Numbered from the stretch's first letter, positions 46,975 to 56,327 are shown. The stretch: DNA of 64,000 nucleotides from Pseudomonas putida (GCF_003228315.1 NZ_CP029693.1:3709501-3773500), one strand, 5' to 3'. A program made the numbers and translations. The notes: generated from the sequence alone by a model not told the origin.

Positions 46975-48909
46975 ATGAGTAAAGCGGACGCCTTCACCCA
47001 GGCAGGGAAAACCGCGGTGTTGCAGAACATCCAGGGCACGTTGCAATTCCTCCAGCGTTTCCCGCCTTTCAACCAGATGGAACACGCCCACCTGGCGTAC
47101 CTGGTCGAGCAATGTCAGCTGCGTTTTTATGCCCCCGGCGAGAGCATCATCAAGCCCGCCGACGGCCCGGTTGAGCACTTCTACATCGTCAAACAGGGCC
47201 GGGTGGTGGGCGAGCGCCCGCATTCGGCCAAGGGCGGTACCGAAACCACCTTCGAGATCACCACCGGCGAATGCTTCCCTCTCGCCGCACTGCTGGGCGA
47301 ACGCGCGACCCGCACCGAACACCTGTCTGCCGAAGACACCTTTTGCCTGCAACTGAACAAGCTGGCGTTCATCAAGCTCTTCGCCATTTCCCACACCTTC
47401 CGTGATTTCGCCCTACGCGGCGTGAGCAGCCTGCTGGATCAGGTCAACCAGCAAGTCCAGCAAAAGGCCGTGGAAACCCTGGGCACCCAGTATTCGCTCA
47501 ATACCCGCCTGGGCGATTTGGCCATGCGCCATCCGGTGACCTGCAGCCCCGACACGCCCCTGCGAGAAGCCGTGACCCTGATGCATGAGCAACAGGTCGG
47601 CAGCATCGTGGTGGTCAACGAACAGAAGACACCGCTGGGGATTTTCACCCTGCGCGATCTGCGTCAGGTGGTGGCCAACGGCACCGGCGACTTCGCCGAA
47701 GCCATCGAGCGCCACATGACCCAGGCGCCGTTTTACCTGTCCCCGGATCACAGTGCGTTCGATGCGGCGATCGCCATGACCGAGCGCCATATCGCCCACG
47801 TCTGCCTGGTCAAGGACCAGCGCCTGTGCGGCGTCGTCTCTGAACGCGATCTGTTCTCCCTGCAACGGGTCGATCTGGTGCACCTGGCCCGCACCATCCG
47901 CAGCGCCCAGCGCGTGGAAAACCTGGTGGCGATCCGTGGCGAAATCGGTCAACTGGTGGAGCGCATGCTCGCCCACGGCGCCTCTTCGACGCAGATCACC
48001 CACATCATCACCCTGCTCAACGACCACACCGTAAGCCGGGTGATCGAACTGACCCTGGCGGAAAAAGGCGACCCCGGCGTGCCGTTCAGCTGGCTGTGCT
48101 TCGGCAGCGAAGGCCGCCGCGAGCAGACGCTGCACACCGACCAGGACAACGGCATTCTGTTCGAAGCCCGGGACGCCGCTCACGCGGCGGAAATTCGCGG
48201 CAAGCTGCTGCCCATCGCGCACCAGATCAATCAGAGCCTGGCGCTTTGCGGCTTCACGCTTTGCAAGGGCAACATCATGGCCGGCAACCCTGAGCTGTGC
48301 CTGTCCCGGGTTGAATGGGCGAGGCGCTTTGCCGCGTTCATCCGCGAAGCGACGCCAGAGAACCTGCTGGGCTCGAGCATCTATTTCGATTTGCGCGTGG
48401 TCTGGGGCAGTGAGCAAGGCTGCGAACAATTGCGTCGCGCGATTCTCGATCAGGTCGGCGACAACCGCCTGTTCCAGCGCATGATGGCCGAGAACGCGCT
48501 GCGCAATCGTCCGCCCGTAGGGCGCTTCCGCGAGTTCGTGCTGACCCGCAAAAACGGTGACAAGGCCACCCTCGACCTGAAGATCCAGGGTCTGGCGCCC
48601 TTCGTCGACGGCGCCCGCTTGCTGGCGCTGGCCCACGGCATCGAAGCCAACAACACCCTGGAGCGTTTCCGCCGGCTGGTGGACAAGGAAGTGATTGAAC
48701 CGCTCGATGGCGCCGCGTACGAAGAGGCCTACCACTTCATCCAGCAGACCCGCATGCAACAACATCAATTACAGACCCGAGAGAATCTGCCCTACTCCAA
48801 TCGTGTCGACCCGGACAGCCTCAATCATCTGGACCGGCGCATCCTGCGTGAATCCCTGCGCCAGGCCCAGCGCCTGCAAAGCAGTCTGGCTCTGCGGTAT
48901 CAACTATGA
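46975..48909 (+). CDS. Cyclic-nucleotide-binding / CBS pair / DUF294 nucleotidyltransferase-like protein
   Basis: About 644 residues in four parts: a CAP-like cyclic-nucleotide domain (FYAPGESIIKPADGPVEHFYIV, about 35-150), two CBS domains (LGDLAMRHPVTCSPDTPL and HMTQAPFYLSPDHSAF, about 175-295), a DUF294 nucleotidyltransferase domain with the GlnD-like motif CFGSEGRREQTLHTDQDNG (about 365-400) and a helical substrate-binding C-terminus. It probably senses a nucleotide and modifies a protein or small molecule. Start uncertain: ATG at 46969 or 46975, neither with a strong site. The exonuclease gene follows ten bases later. Confidence 0.87.
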   Translation: MSKADAFTQAGKTAVLQNIQGTLQFLQRFPPFNQMEHAHLAYLVEQCQLRFYAPGESIIKPADGPVEHFYIVKQGRVVGERPHSAKGGTETTFEITTGECFPLAALLGERATRTEHLSAEDTFCLQLNKLAFIKLFAISHTFRDFALRGVSSLLDQVNQQVQQKAVETLGTQYSLNTRLGDLAMRHPVTCSPDTPLREAVTLMHEQQVGSIVVVNEQKTPLGIFTLRDLRQVVANGTGDFAEAIERHMTQAPFYLSPDHSAFDAAIAMTERHIAHVCLVKDQRLCGVVSERDLFSLQRVDLVHLARTIRSAQRVENLVAIRGEIGQLVERMLAHGASSTQITHIITLLNDHTVSRVIELTLAEKGDPGVPFSWLCFGSEGRREQTLHTDQDNGILFEARDAAHAAEIRGKLLPIAHQINQSLALCGFTLCKGNIMAGNPELCLSRVEWARRFAAFIREATPENLLGSSIYFDLRVVWGSEQGCEQLRRAILDQVGDNRLFQRMMAENALRNRPPVGRFREFVLTRKNGDKATLDLKIQGLAPFVDGARLLALAHGIEANNTLERFRRLVDKEVIEPLDGAAYEEAYHFIQQTRMQQHQLQTRENLPYSNRVDPDSLNHLDRRILRESLRQAQRLQSSLALRYQL

Positions 48910-48919
48910 GCTATCAGCT

Positions 48920-49627
48920 ATGAGCCTGTTTTCATGGCTGCGACCAACCGGCCCGAGCCTGCCCGGCGAGCTGCAACAACGCCTGCAACGCTTGCCGGCG
49001 GCCCCACCGCTGAGCGAGTGCAGCCTGCGCGAGCAGCGCTGGGTCGTGCTCGATCTGGAAACCACCGGGCTGAACCTGAACAAGGACCGGGTGCTGTCCA
49101 TCGGCGCAGTGGTGATCGAAGACGGCGCGATCGATTTCAGCCAGCAGTTCGAGCGCACCCTGCAATGTGCCGAACTCAAACTCGGCCCCAGCGTGCTGAT
49201 TCACGGCCTGGGGCCCAGTGCGATTGCCAATGGCAGTGATCCGGCGCACGCCTTGCTCGAGTTCATGGAGTTCGTCGGCGACAGTCCGCTGCTGGCCTTC
49301 CATGCGCCCTTCGACCAGCACATGCTCGGCCGCGCCCTCAAAGAGCATCTGGGCTACAAGTTGCAGCACACCTTTCTGGATGTCGCGGAGATCGCACCGC
49401 TGCTGTGCCCGCAGGCCAACATCCGCGAAGCGGGGCTGGACGAGTGGATCGACTGGTTCAAGCTGCAGGTGTTCGAACGCCACAACGCCAGCGCCGACGC
49501 CCTGGCCACTGCCGAACTGGCGCTGATTCTGTTCAGCCGGGCGCGGCAGCAGCAGATTCACAGCCCGTTGAATTTGCAGCAGCGGTTGAGCCAGTGGCGG
49601 AGGCGGCAGCAAACGCCGTCCTTCTGA
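48920..49627 (+). CDS. DnaQ-like 3'-5' exonuclease
   Basis: 235 residues of the DEDDh exonuclease fold: VVLDLETTGLNLNKD (first D and E), LLAFHAPFDQHML (second D) and VFERHNASADALATAEL (H and last D). Similar to the epsilon subunit of DNA polymerase III but outside the dnaQ locus, so a stand-alone or accessory nuclease. Ten bases after the DUF294 gene and no strong site of its own, suggesting translational coupling. Confidence 0.88.
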   Translation: MSLFSWLRPTGPSLPGELQQRLQRLPAAPPLSECSLREQRWVVLDLETTGLNLNKDRVLSIGAVVIEDGAIDFSQQFERTLQCAELKLGPSVLIHGLGPSAIANGSDPAHALLEFMEFVGDSPLLAFHAPFDQHMLGRALKEHLGYKLQHTFLDVAEIAPLLCPQANIREAGLDEWIDWFKLQVFERHNASADALATAELALILFSRARQQQIHSPLNLQQRLSQWRRRQQTPSF

Positions 49628-49648
49628 TCTCCGTCGCCTGTTCCGGCC

Positions 49649-49719
49649 TCATCGCGGGCAAGCCTTGCTCCCACACGGATTGCGCAACCCCCTGTGGGAG
49701 CAAGGCTTGCCCGCGATGA
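49649..49719. repeat. REP pair
   Basis: TCATCGCGGGCAAGCCTTGC and inverted copy between the exonuclease and the ECF sigma gene. Confidence 0.9.
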
Positions 49720-49805
49720 ACGATGACGCGGTCTTACAGGCCCCACTCCTGAATCCTACCCGACCAACGCCAATTGCTTACCTCCCGCGCCTCTGACACA
49801 ATCGC

Positions 49806-49825
49806 GAACAATTCTCGTTAGTTAA
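49806..49825 (+). promoter_or_regulatory. Weak Fur-box-like sequence upstream of ECF sigma gene
   Basis: GAACAATTCTCGTTAGTTAA resembles the ATTCTCATT core of Pseudomonas Fur boxes that precede fecI-type genes. It is 24 bases before the GTG start. Confidence 0.45.
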
Positions 49826-49848
49826 CCTTTCCCAATCGGTGATACGGC

Positions 49849-50367
49849 GTGTCGTCAATCCCAAGCCCCCAAAGTGAGCTCGTCGGTGCGTTATATCGCG
49901 ACCATCGCACTTGGCTATTGGCCTGGCTTCGGCGCAATGTCGCCTGCCCGCAACGCGCCGAGGACCTGAGCCAGGACACCTTCGTGCGCCTGCTGGGCCG
50001 GGACGACCTCAAGGAGCCGCGCGAACCCCGGGCGTTCCTGGTGGCGATCGCCAAGGGCCTGCTGTTCGACTATTTCCGCCGCGCTGCGCTGGAACAGGCT
50101 TACTTGGCCGAACTGATGCTGATTCCCGAAGCCGAGCAACCGTCGGTGGAAGAGCAGCAAATGATCCTCGAGGACCTGAAAAACATCGATCGCCTGCTCG
50201 GCCAGCTGTCGAGCAAGGCCCGGGCGGCCTTTCTCTACAACCGTCTGGACGGCCTCAGCCACGGGGAAATCGCCGAACGCCTGGGCGTCTCGGTACCCCG
50301 TGTGCGTCAGTACCTGGCCCAGGGCATCCGGCAGTGCTACGTCGCGTTGTACGGAGAGCCGACATGA
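49849..50367 (+). CDS. FecI-type ECF sigma factor
   Basis: 172 residues. Region 2 (LYRDHRTWLLAWLRRNVACPQRAEDLSQDTFVRLL) and region 4 (LDGLSHGEIAERLGVSVPRVRQYL) are clear. FecI-type sigmas transcribe outer-membrane siderophore receptor genes when the receptor signals through FecR. GTG start at 49849. The stop overlaps the ATG of the FecR gene (ATGA). Confidence 0.94.
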   Translation: MSSIPSPQSELVGALYRDHRTWLLAWLRRNVACPQRAEDLSQDTFVRLLGRDDLKEPREPRAFLVAIAKGLLFDYFRRAALEQAYLAELMLIPEAEQPSVEEQQMILEDLKNIDRLLGQLSSKARAAFLYNRLDGLSHGEIAERLGVSVPRVRQYLAQGIRQCYVALYGEPT

Positions 50368-51338
50368 CCCCGGTCAGCTCCCAACCGGTGTCGGCGCGGG
50401 TACTCGATGCCGCCATCGCCTGGCAATTGTCCCTGGATTCGGCCAATCCGGTGGAACGCGAAGAGTTCGCCAAATGGCACGCCGCCCACGAAGAACACGC
50501 GCGCGCCTGGCGCCAGCTGGGCATGCTCGACCAGCGTTTCAGCGTCGCCAGCGGCCCGGCCCGCACCGCCCTGTTGCAATCGCGTGAAGGCATCCGCCGC
50601 CGGGTGCGCAAGCTGGGCAGCGGTGTCGCCAGCGTGGTCGCGGTGATTGGCTTGGCGTTGTTTGCCGGCGAGCACTATCTGCCGGTGAACTACTGGCTCG
50701 CGGACCAACGCACCGCCACCGGCGAGCAACGCATCATTCGCCTGACCGACGGCACCCTGATCAACCTCAATACCCACAGTGCCCTGGACGTGCGCTTCGA
50801 CGAGAAGCAACGGCTGATCGTGCTGCAGGAAGGGGAAATCCTCGTCGAAACCGGTCACGGCGATGCCCGGCCGTTCATCGTCGAAACCCGCGAAGGCAGC
50901 ATGCGGGCACTGGGCACAAGGTTTCTGGTCAAGCGCGAGGAACAGGGCACACGCCTGAGCGTGCTGCAATCGGCCGTGGCCGCCCACCCGGAATCAAACC
51001 AGCAAGAGCAGATTCTGCGCGAAGGCCAGCAGGTGCTGATCCGCAACGACGGCCTCGGCCCGATCCTGGCGGTGAACGCCGGCGCAGACGCCTGGACCCG
51101 GGGAATGCTGGTGGTGGACAACACGCGACTGGAGGATCTGGTTCACGAACTCGGTCGCTATCGCCCGGGACACCTGGGCGTAACACCGGACGTCGCCGAT
51201 TTGCGCATCACCGGCAGCTTCCCTCTCAAGGACACCAACCTGGCCCTCAACGCCCTGCTGCCCACCCTGCCGGTGCAGATCGAACAGCACACGAAATGGT
51301 GGGTGACGGTGGCGGCGAAGACTGAGGCCAAACCCTGA
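50364..51338 (+). CDS. FecR-type anti-sigma/sigma regulator
   Basis: 324 residues: cytoplasmic N-terminal domain (DUF4880-like, WQLSLDSANPVEREEFAKWHAAHEEHARAW), one membrane segment (about 90-110, VASVVAVIGLALFAGEHYL) and a periplasmic FecR domain (TGEQRIIRLTDGTLINLNTHSALDVRF). It relays receptor occupancy to the sigma factor. Translationally coupled to the sigma gene. Confidence 0.94.
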   Translation: MTPVSSQPVSARVLDAAIAWQLSLDSANPVEREEFAKWHAAHEEHARAWRQLGMLDQRFSVASGPARTALLQSREGIRRRVRKLGSGVASVVAVIGLALFAGEHYLPVNYWLADQRTATGEQRIIRLTDGTLINLNTHSALDVRFDEKQRLIVLQEGEILVETGHGDARPFIVETREGSMRALGTRFLVKREEQGTRLSVLQSAVAAHPESNQQEQILREGQQVLIRNDGLGPILAVNAGADAWTRGMLVVDNTRLEDLVHELGRYRPGHLGVTPDVADLRITGSFPLKDTNLALNALLPTLPVQIEQHTKWWVTVAAKTEAKP

Positions 51339-51357
51339 TTTGATGGCGTTTGGACTG

Positions 51358-51460
51358 ACGCCATCGCGGGCAAGCCTTGCTCCTACAGGATTTGTGTCGT
51401 TCGCAGATTTTGTGAACGACACAAATCCTGTAGGAGCAAGGCTTGCCCGCGATGAGGCCA
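51358..51460. repeat. REP pair with extended ~42-base perfect arms
   Basis: The REP core continues as GGATTTGTGTCGTTC / GAACGACACAAATCC, so the two arms pair over roughly 42 bases around a loop of about ten. It separates fecR from the receptor gene and would stop or slow readthrough. Confidence 0.92.
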
Positions 51461-51572
51461 TCAGCCCCACTAAAATTGCTGAATCGAAATTATTTTCATC
51501 CAGCCCTATCACTTTTCGAATCTCGTCCGGCACCTAGGCAATTGAGAAGTATTCACTTTCAGGAGCCGCTGT

Positions 51573-53996
51573 ATGTCCCGTTCGCTAGACACCTTGTTGC
51601 GCCCCAGTTTGCTGGCGGTCGCCATTGCCCTTTGCACCCCTGTGGTCAGCAGCCAACTGATCGCCGCCGAGCAGGCGTCAAGCGTTCGCGCCTACAACCT
51701 GCCGGCCGCGCCGTTGGCCAGTACCCTGAACCAGATCGCCAGCCAGGCCGGTCTCGCGCTATCGCTGAACCCGTCGCTGGCAGCGGGCAAGACTTCCGCA
51801 CCGGTCAATGGCCAGTTCGACGCCGCCGGCGCCCTGCGTGAAGCACTGCGCGGCACCGGCCTGCAACTGGAGCAAAGCGGAGGCACCTACACCCTGGTGG
51901 CCGTGCCCGAAGGCACACTGGCCCTGCCGGCGACCAGCGTGATCGGCGCCGACAACACCGAAAGCGCCTGGGGCCCGACAACCGGTTATCTCGCCAAGCG
52001 CACCGCTGCCGGCACCAAGACCGACACCGCACTGGTCGAAGCTCCTCGCTCGATTTCGGTCGTGACCCGTGAGCAGATGGACGATCGCAACGTCCACACC
52101 CTCGACGCCGCCGTGCGCTACCTGCCGGGCACCACCGGCGCCAGCTTCGGCAGCGACACCCGTGCCGACTGGTTGCGTGTACGGGGTTTCGAACCGACCC
52201 AATTCCTCGATGGCCTGCCGCTGCCAAAAGGCGTCTATGCCAACCCGAAGCAGGAAACCTGGAACCTCGATCGCCTGGCCGTGCTGCGTGGCCCGGCCTC
52301 GTCCGTCTATGGCCAGACCCCGCCGGGTGGCTTGCTGGACATGGTCAGCCGCCGACCAAGCGCCGAAGCCAGCAATGAGGTCCAGCTGCAATACGGCAGC
52401 GACAACCATCGCCAGATCAACTTCGCCAGCACCGGCAAGATCGACGATGAAGGCCAGTTCCTCTACGGCCTCAGCGGTGTGGTGCGCGATGGCGGCACGC
52501 CCATCGACCATATCGACGACAAGCGCTACAACATCGCGCCGAGCCTGACCTGGAACATCGACGACGACACCAGGCTGACCCTGCTCACCCAATTCACCCG
52601 CGACGATACCGGCATCACCAGCCAGTTCCGTCCGATCCAGGGCACCAAGATCCATTCGCCACTGGGCGATATCTCCCACCACAAGAACCTGGGCGACCCG
52701 GACTGGGAATTCTACGACCGCACTTACTACGCACTGGGCTACGCCTTTGAGCATCGCTTGAACGATACCTGGCAGTTCCGTCAGAACCTGCGCTACACCA
52801 AGTCGGACCTGTCCTTCCAGGCCCTGACCCCTGGCGCCTACCCGTTCACCCAGGTCGATGCCAACGGCAACGTGGGTCGCACCAGCACCACCACCGACGA
52901 AGACATCAGTCAGTTCGCCGTGGACAACAACATGCAGGGTGACTTCGCCACCGGCGACATCCAGCACACCCTGTTGATCGGTCTCGATCACCAGCGCACC
53001 AACACCAATTACACCTCGATCTTCGGTGACGGCCTGACCACCAACGTCAACAACCCGATCTATGGCCTGCCAATCGTGCGTCCGCCGCGTTCGTCGGCCT
53101 TCTACGACTACGACCAGAAAACCTACCAGACCGGCCTGTACGTTCAGGACCAGATGGCGCTGGATCAATGGCGCCTGACCCTGGGTGGTCGTGAAGACTG
53201 GGTTCACACCAGCACCAAGTTCTTCAACAAGGGCGATGCCACCAACACCGACCGCAACAAGAACTTCAGCGGCAACGCGGCGATCAGCTACGTGTTCGAC
53301 AACGGTTTCGTGCCGTACCTGTCCTACGCCGAGTCGTTCCAGCCGGCGAGCAATGCCGATACCTCCACCACCGAATCGTTCAAGCCGACCGAAGGCAATC
53401 AGTGGGAACTGGGTATCAAGTACCAGCCACCGGGCAGCAACACCTTGCTGACCGCCGCGGTGTATGACCTGACCCAGAAAAATGTCTCGGTCACCAACAA
53501 CATCGGTGGCATTCCGGTCACCAGCCAGACCGGTGAAGTGAAGGTCAAGGGCCTGGAGCTGGAAGCCGTCTCCGACGTGACTGAAAACCTAAAGCTGACC
53601 GCCGCCTACACCCTGGCCAAATCCGAAGTGCAAGACGGCGCGTTCAAGGGCAATCGCCTGCAACTGATGCCGAACCAGACCGCCTCGGCGTGGGCTGATT
53701 ACACCTGGCACAACGGCGTGCTGGACGGTTTCGGCATCGGCGGCGGCGTTCGCTACACCGGCAACACCTATGGCGACCAGGCCAACACCGAACTGGGCAA
53801 GGCCGATGCCTATACCGTGTTCGACGCGGCGGTCCACTACGACCTCGGTCGCCTGGACAACAGCCTCAAAGGTGCGTCGCTGGCCGTCAACGCGACCAAC
53901 CTGTTCGACAAGGACTACCTGTCCACCTGCGACGGTTTCTACTGCTACTACGGCGACGAACGCAGCGTTGTCGCCAGTGCCACCTACAAGTGGTAA
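51573..53996 (+). CDS. TonB-dependent ferric-siderophore receptor with signalling domain
   Basis: 807 residues: signal peptide (to about residue 32, QLIAAEQ), STN signalling domain (AYNLPAAPLASTLNQIASQAGLAL...), plug (RSISVVTREQMDDRNVHTLDAAVRYLPG, LRVRGFEPTQFLDGLPLP) and a beta-barrel ending in the outer-membrane signature VASATYKW. The STN domain pairs it with the upstream FecI/FecR genes. The plug/barrel are of the FpvA/FhuE hydroxamate-type group, but the siderophore cannot be named. AGGAG precedes the ATG. Confidence 0.93.
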   Translation: MSRSLDTLLRPSLLAVAIALCTPVVSSQLIAAEQASSVRAYNLPAAPLASTLNQIASQAGLALSLNPSLAAGKTSAPVNGQFDAAGALREALRGTGLQLEQSGGTYTLVAVPEGTLALPATSVIGADNTESAWGPTTGYLAKRTAAGTKTDTALVEAPRSISVVTREQMDDRNVHTLDAAVRYLPGTTGASFGSDTRADWLRVRGFEPTQFLDGLPLPKGVYANPKQETWNLDRLAVLRGPASSVYGQTPPGGLLDMVSRRPSAEASNEVQLQYGSDNHRQINFASTGKIDDEGQFLYGLSGVVRDGGTPIDHIDDKRYNIAPSLTWNIDDDTRLTLLTQFTRDDTGITSQFRPIQGTKIHSPLGDISHHKNLGDPDWEFYDRTYYALGYAFEHRLNDTWQFRQNLRYTKSDLSFQALTPGAYPFTQVDANGNVGRTSTTTDEDISQFAVDNNMQGDFATGDIQHTLLIGLDHQRTNTNYTSIFGDGLTTNVNNPIYGLPIVRPPRSSAFYDYDQKTYQTGLYVQDQMALDQWRLTLGGREDWVHTSTKFFNKGDATNTDRNKNFSGNAAISYVFDNGFVPYLSYAESFQPASNADTSTTESFKPTEGNQWELGIKYQPPGSNTLLTAAVYDLTQKNVSVTNNIGGIPVTSQTGEVKVKGLELEAVSDVTENLKLTAAYTLAKSEVQDGAFKGNRLQLMPNQTASAWADYTWHNGVLDGFGIGGGVRYTGNTYGDQANTELGKADAYTVFDAAVHYDLGRLDNSLKGASLAVNATNLFDKDYLSTCDGFYCYYGDERSVVASATYKW

Positions 53997-54025
53997 CGGC
54001 TTGATCTGACACGCCCGGTACCCAG

Positions 54026-54044
54026 GCCGTCCTTCGTGGACGGC
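54026..54044 (+). other. Small hairpin between receptor and PepSY gene
   Basis: GCCGTCC - TTCGT - GGACGGC followed by a short TTT. Likely a weak terminator or 3' processing site in the operon. Confidence 0.6.
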
Positions 54045-54068
54045 TTTGGTATTTCTGGAGGCTATGAA

Positions 54069-55199
54069 ATGAAAAGTAAAACAATTCGCCGCTGGTCCTT
54101 CGTCCACACCTGGACCAGCCTCATCTGCACGGTGTTTTTGCTGCTGCTGGCACTGACCGGCCTGCCGTTGATCTTCCACCATGAGATCGACCACCTGCTG
54201 GGCGATGCACCTGAAGTGAAGGAAATGCCGGCGGACACCCCGCGCCTGAATTTGCAGCAACTGGTGGCGGCAGCCGAGAAACATCGCCCTGGCGAGGTCA
54301 TGCAGTACTTCGGCTTCGAGGACGACGAGCCCAATGCCGTGCTGACCATCATGGCGGCGACCGCCGGCACCGAGCCGAACTCGTCCCACACCTTCATGCT
54401 CGACGCCCGCACCGGCGAAGCGCTGGAAACCCCGTCGGCCAACGGCGGTTTCATGATGACCATGCTGCGCCTGCACGTGGACATGTTCGCCGGGCTGCCG
54501 GGCAAGCTGTTGCTGGCGTTCATGGGCCTGCTGTTCGTCGTCGCGATTATCTCCGGCACGGTGCTGTACCTGCCGTTCATGCGCCGCCTGAAATTTGCCA
54601 CCGTACGCCAGGACAAATCCACCCGCCTGCGCTGGCTCGACCTGCATAACCTGATTGGCGTGGTGACCCTGACCTGGGCGCTGGTGGTCGGAGTGACCGG
54701 TGTGATCAGTGCCTGTGCCGACCTGATAATCGCGGCCTGGCGCAACGACAGCCTCAGCGCCATGGTCGCGCCTTACCGCGACGCTCCACCGCTGACACAA
54801 CTGGCGCCGGCGACTCGCCTGCTGGACATCGCCGGGGAAGTTGCACCGGGCATGCAGCCCGACTTCATCGCCTTCCCCGGCACACGTTTTTCCAGCGAGC
54901 ACCATTACGCGGTGTTCATGAAAGGCAGCACCCACCTGACCTCGCACCTGCTGACACCGGTATTGATCGATGCCAGCACGCTGCAAGTCACCGCGGTGGC
55001 CGAGCGCCCCTGGTACATGGACGCCATGGGCATGTCCCAACCGCTGCATTTTGGTGACTACGGCGGCATGCCGATGAAAATCCTCTGGGCGACCCTGGAT
55101 GGGCTGACCATCATCGTCCTCGGCAGCGGCGTTTACCTGTGGGTGGTTCGGCGCAAGGCGACGAAACCCGTGCTGGAAAAAGCGGAGAGCCTGGCATGA
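54069..55199 (+). CDS. PepSY-associated transmembrane protein (PiuB-like)
   Basis: 376 residues with four membrane helices and paired PepSY regions. The start RRWSFVHTWTSLICTVFLLLLALTGLPLIFHHEID is typical of PiuB-type proteins found with siderophore receptors; some family members act as inner-membrane reductases of ferric siderophore. ATG at 54069 with GGAGG upstream. Ends in an ATGA overlap with the next gene. Confidence 0.92.
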   Translation: MKSKTIRRWSFVHTWTSLICTVFLLLLALTGLPLIFHHEIDHLLGDAPEVKEMPADTPRLNLQQLVAAAEKHRPGEVMQYFGFEDDEPNAVLTIMAATAGTEPNSSHTFMLDARTGEALETPSANGGFMMTMLRLHVDMFAGLPGKLLLAFMGLLFVVAIISGTVLYLPFMRRLKFATVRQDKSTRLRWLDLHNLIGVVTLTWALVVGVTGVISACADLIIAAWRNDSLSAMVAPYRDAPPLTQLAPATRLLDIAGEVAPGMQPDFIAFPGTRFSSEHHYAVFMKGSTHLTSHLLTPVLIDASTLQVTAVAERPWYMDAMGMSQPLHFGDYGGMPMKILWATLDGLTIIVLGSGVYLWVVRRKATKPVLEKAESLA

Positions 55200-55375
55200 A
55201 ACCGAGGCAGTCGAACTTCTGGAAGGTCTTCGGCACCCCCACCGTCATCGCCCTGTTCACCGCGGCAGGGCTGTTCGCCGCGCTGCTGGGCGATGGCGTC
55301 TGGGATGCGCTGAGCTGGCTGGGCCTGGGCATCCCCGCCGTCCTCGCCCTGCGCGGCCTGCTGCAGAGCCGCTGA
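55196..55375 (+). CDS. Small two-helix membrane protein
   Basis: 59 residues, KPRQSNFWKVFGTPTVIALFTAAGLFAALLGDG then LSWLGLGIPAVLALRGLLQSR: two hydrophobic segments. Its ATG overlaps the stop of the PepSY gene, which ties it to siderophore iron handling. No motif recognised beyond that; homologues are commonly found at the same place in pseudomonads as I recall. Confidence 0.82.
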   Translation: MKPRQSNFWKVFGTPTVIALFTAAGLFAALLGDGVWDALSWLGLGIPAVLALRGLLQSR

Positions 55376-55408
55376 ACCATACACAAAACCCGCAACGCCA
55401 TCGCCCCC

Positions 55409-55514
55409 CCTGTAGGAGCGAGCATGCTCGCGATGCACCTGAGAACGCCTCGGGGTGTCAGGCCGCCAACGTCATCGTTGGCGACCATCGCGAGCAGGCT
55501 CGCTCCTACAGGGG
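55409..55514. repeat. REP pair (BIME)
   Basis: CTGTAGGAGCGAGCATGCTCG and opposed copy GACCATCGCGAGCAGGCTCG. The spacer end GGCGACCATCGCGAGC is shared with the elements at 21058-21160 and 60785-60890. Confidence 0.9.
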
Positions 55515-55595
55515 GTTCCGTGTTTTTTAGTGGTGTTGAGCAATCGCATTGACGCGCTATGCTGGCCCGACTCCGCCACCGACCGAGACCCCGCC

Positions 55596-56225
55596 ATGTC
55601 CGCCCCGAGCATGACCCTGTACCACAACTCCCTCTCGCCCTTCGTCCGCAAAGTCATGGTGCTGCTGCACGAAACCGGTCAGCAGGACCGCGTGGCCCTG
55701 CAGAACTGCGTACTCACTCCCGTCGATCCGGACCAGGCCCTGATCGACGACAACCCCCTGAGCAAAATCCCGGCCCTGCGTCTGGCCGATGGCAACGTCA
55801 TCCACGACAGCCGGGTGATCCTCGAATACCTCGACCACCAACACGTCGGCAACCCGCTGATCCCCCGCGAAGGCTCCGCCCGCTGGCGCCGCCTGACCCT
55901 GGCTTCGATGGCCGACGGCATCATGGACGCCGCCGTGCTGGTGCGCTACGAAGTCGCCCTGCGCGCCCCGGAAAAACACTGGGACAAGTGGCTGGACGGC
56001 CAACGCGACAAAATCCGCCGCACCCTGGCACTGCTGGAAAAAGGCGCGATTGCCGAACTGACCTGCCATTTCGACGTGGCGGCGATCAGCGTGGCCTGTG
56101 CGTTGGGTTATGTGGATCTGCGCCACCCGGACCTGGAATGGCGCGAGGCGAATCCGCAGTTGGCGGCGTGGTATTTCGAAGTGAGCCAGCGGCCTTCGAT
56201 GATTGCTACGATGCCGAAGGTTTGA
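55596..56225 (+). CDS. Glutathione S-transferase family protein
   Basis: 209 residues. N-terminal thioredoxin fold with SLSPFVRKVMVLLHETG at the glutathione site and the cis-proline/acidic pair NPLSKIPALRLADGNVIHDSRVILEYLD, then an all-helical C-terminal domain ending VSQRPSMIATMPKV. It likely conjugates or reduces electrophiles. The last ~50 bases are duplicated 1.2 kb downstream in front of another gene. Confidence 0.93.
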   Translation: MSAPSMTLYHNSLSPFVRKVMVLLHETGQQDRVALQNCVLTPVDPDQALIDDNPLSKIPALRLADGNVIHDSRVILEYLDHQHVGNPLIPREGSARWRRLTLASMADGIMDAAVLVRYEVALRAPEKHWDKWLDGQRDKIRRTLALLEKGAIAELTCHFDVAAISVACALGYVDLRHPDLEWREANPQLAAWYFEVSQRPSMIATMPKV

Positions 56226-56243
56226 GGCCTGCGAGGTCAAAGG

Positions 56244-56327
56244 ACTAGCAGTTCTGATAGTAGGCAGAAGCTCAAGTATCTCCGACACTGATACCGCCCT
56301 TTGGGATCCAGAGTCGGAGATCGGCCA
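56244..56327 (+). promoter_or_regulatory. Conserved leader of RHS cassette 1 with ribosome-site-masking hairpin
   Basis: ACTAGCAGTTCTGATAGTAG is followed by ATCTCCGAC (56278-56286) pairing with GTCGGAGAT (56313-56321), with an inner GATaCC / GGATC helix. The 3' arm contains GGAG, the ribosome binding site eight bases before the ATG. The fold would hide it. Confidence 0.65.
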
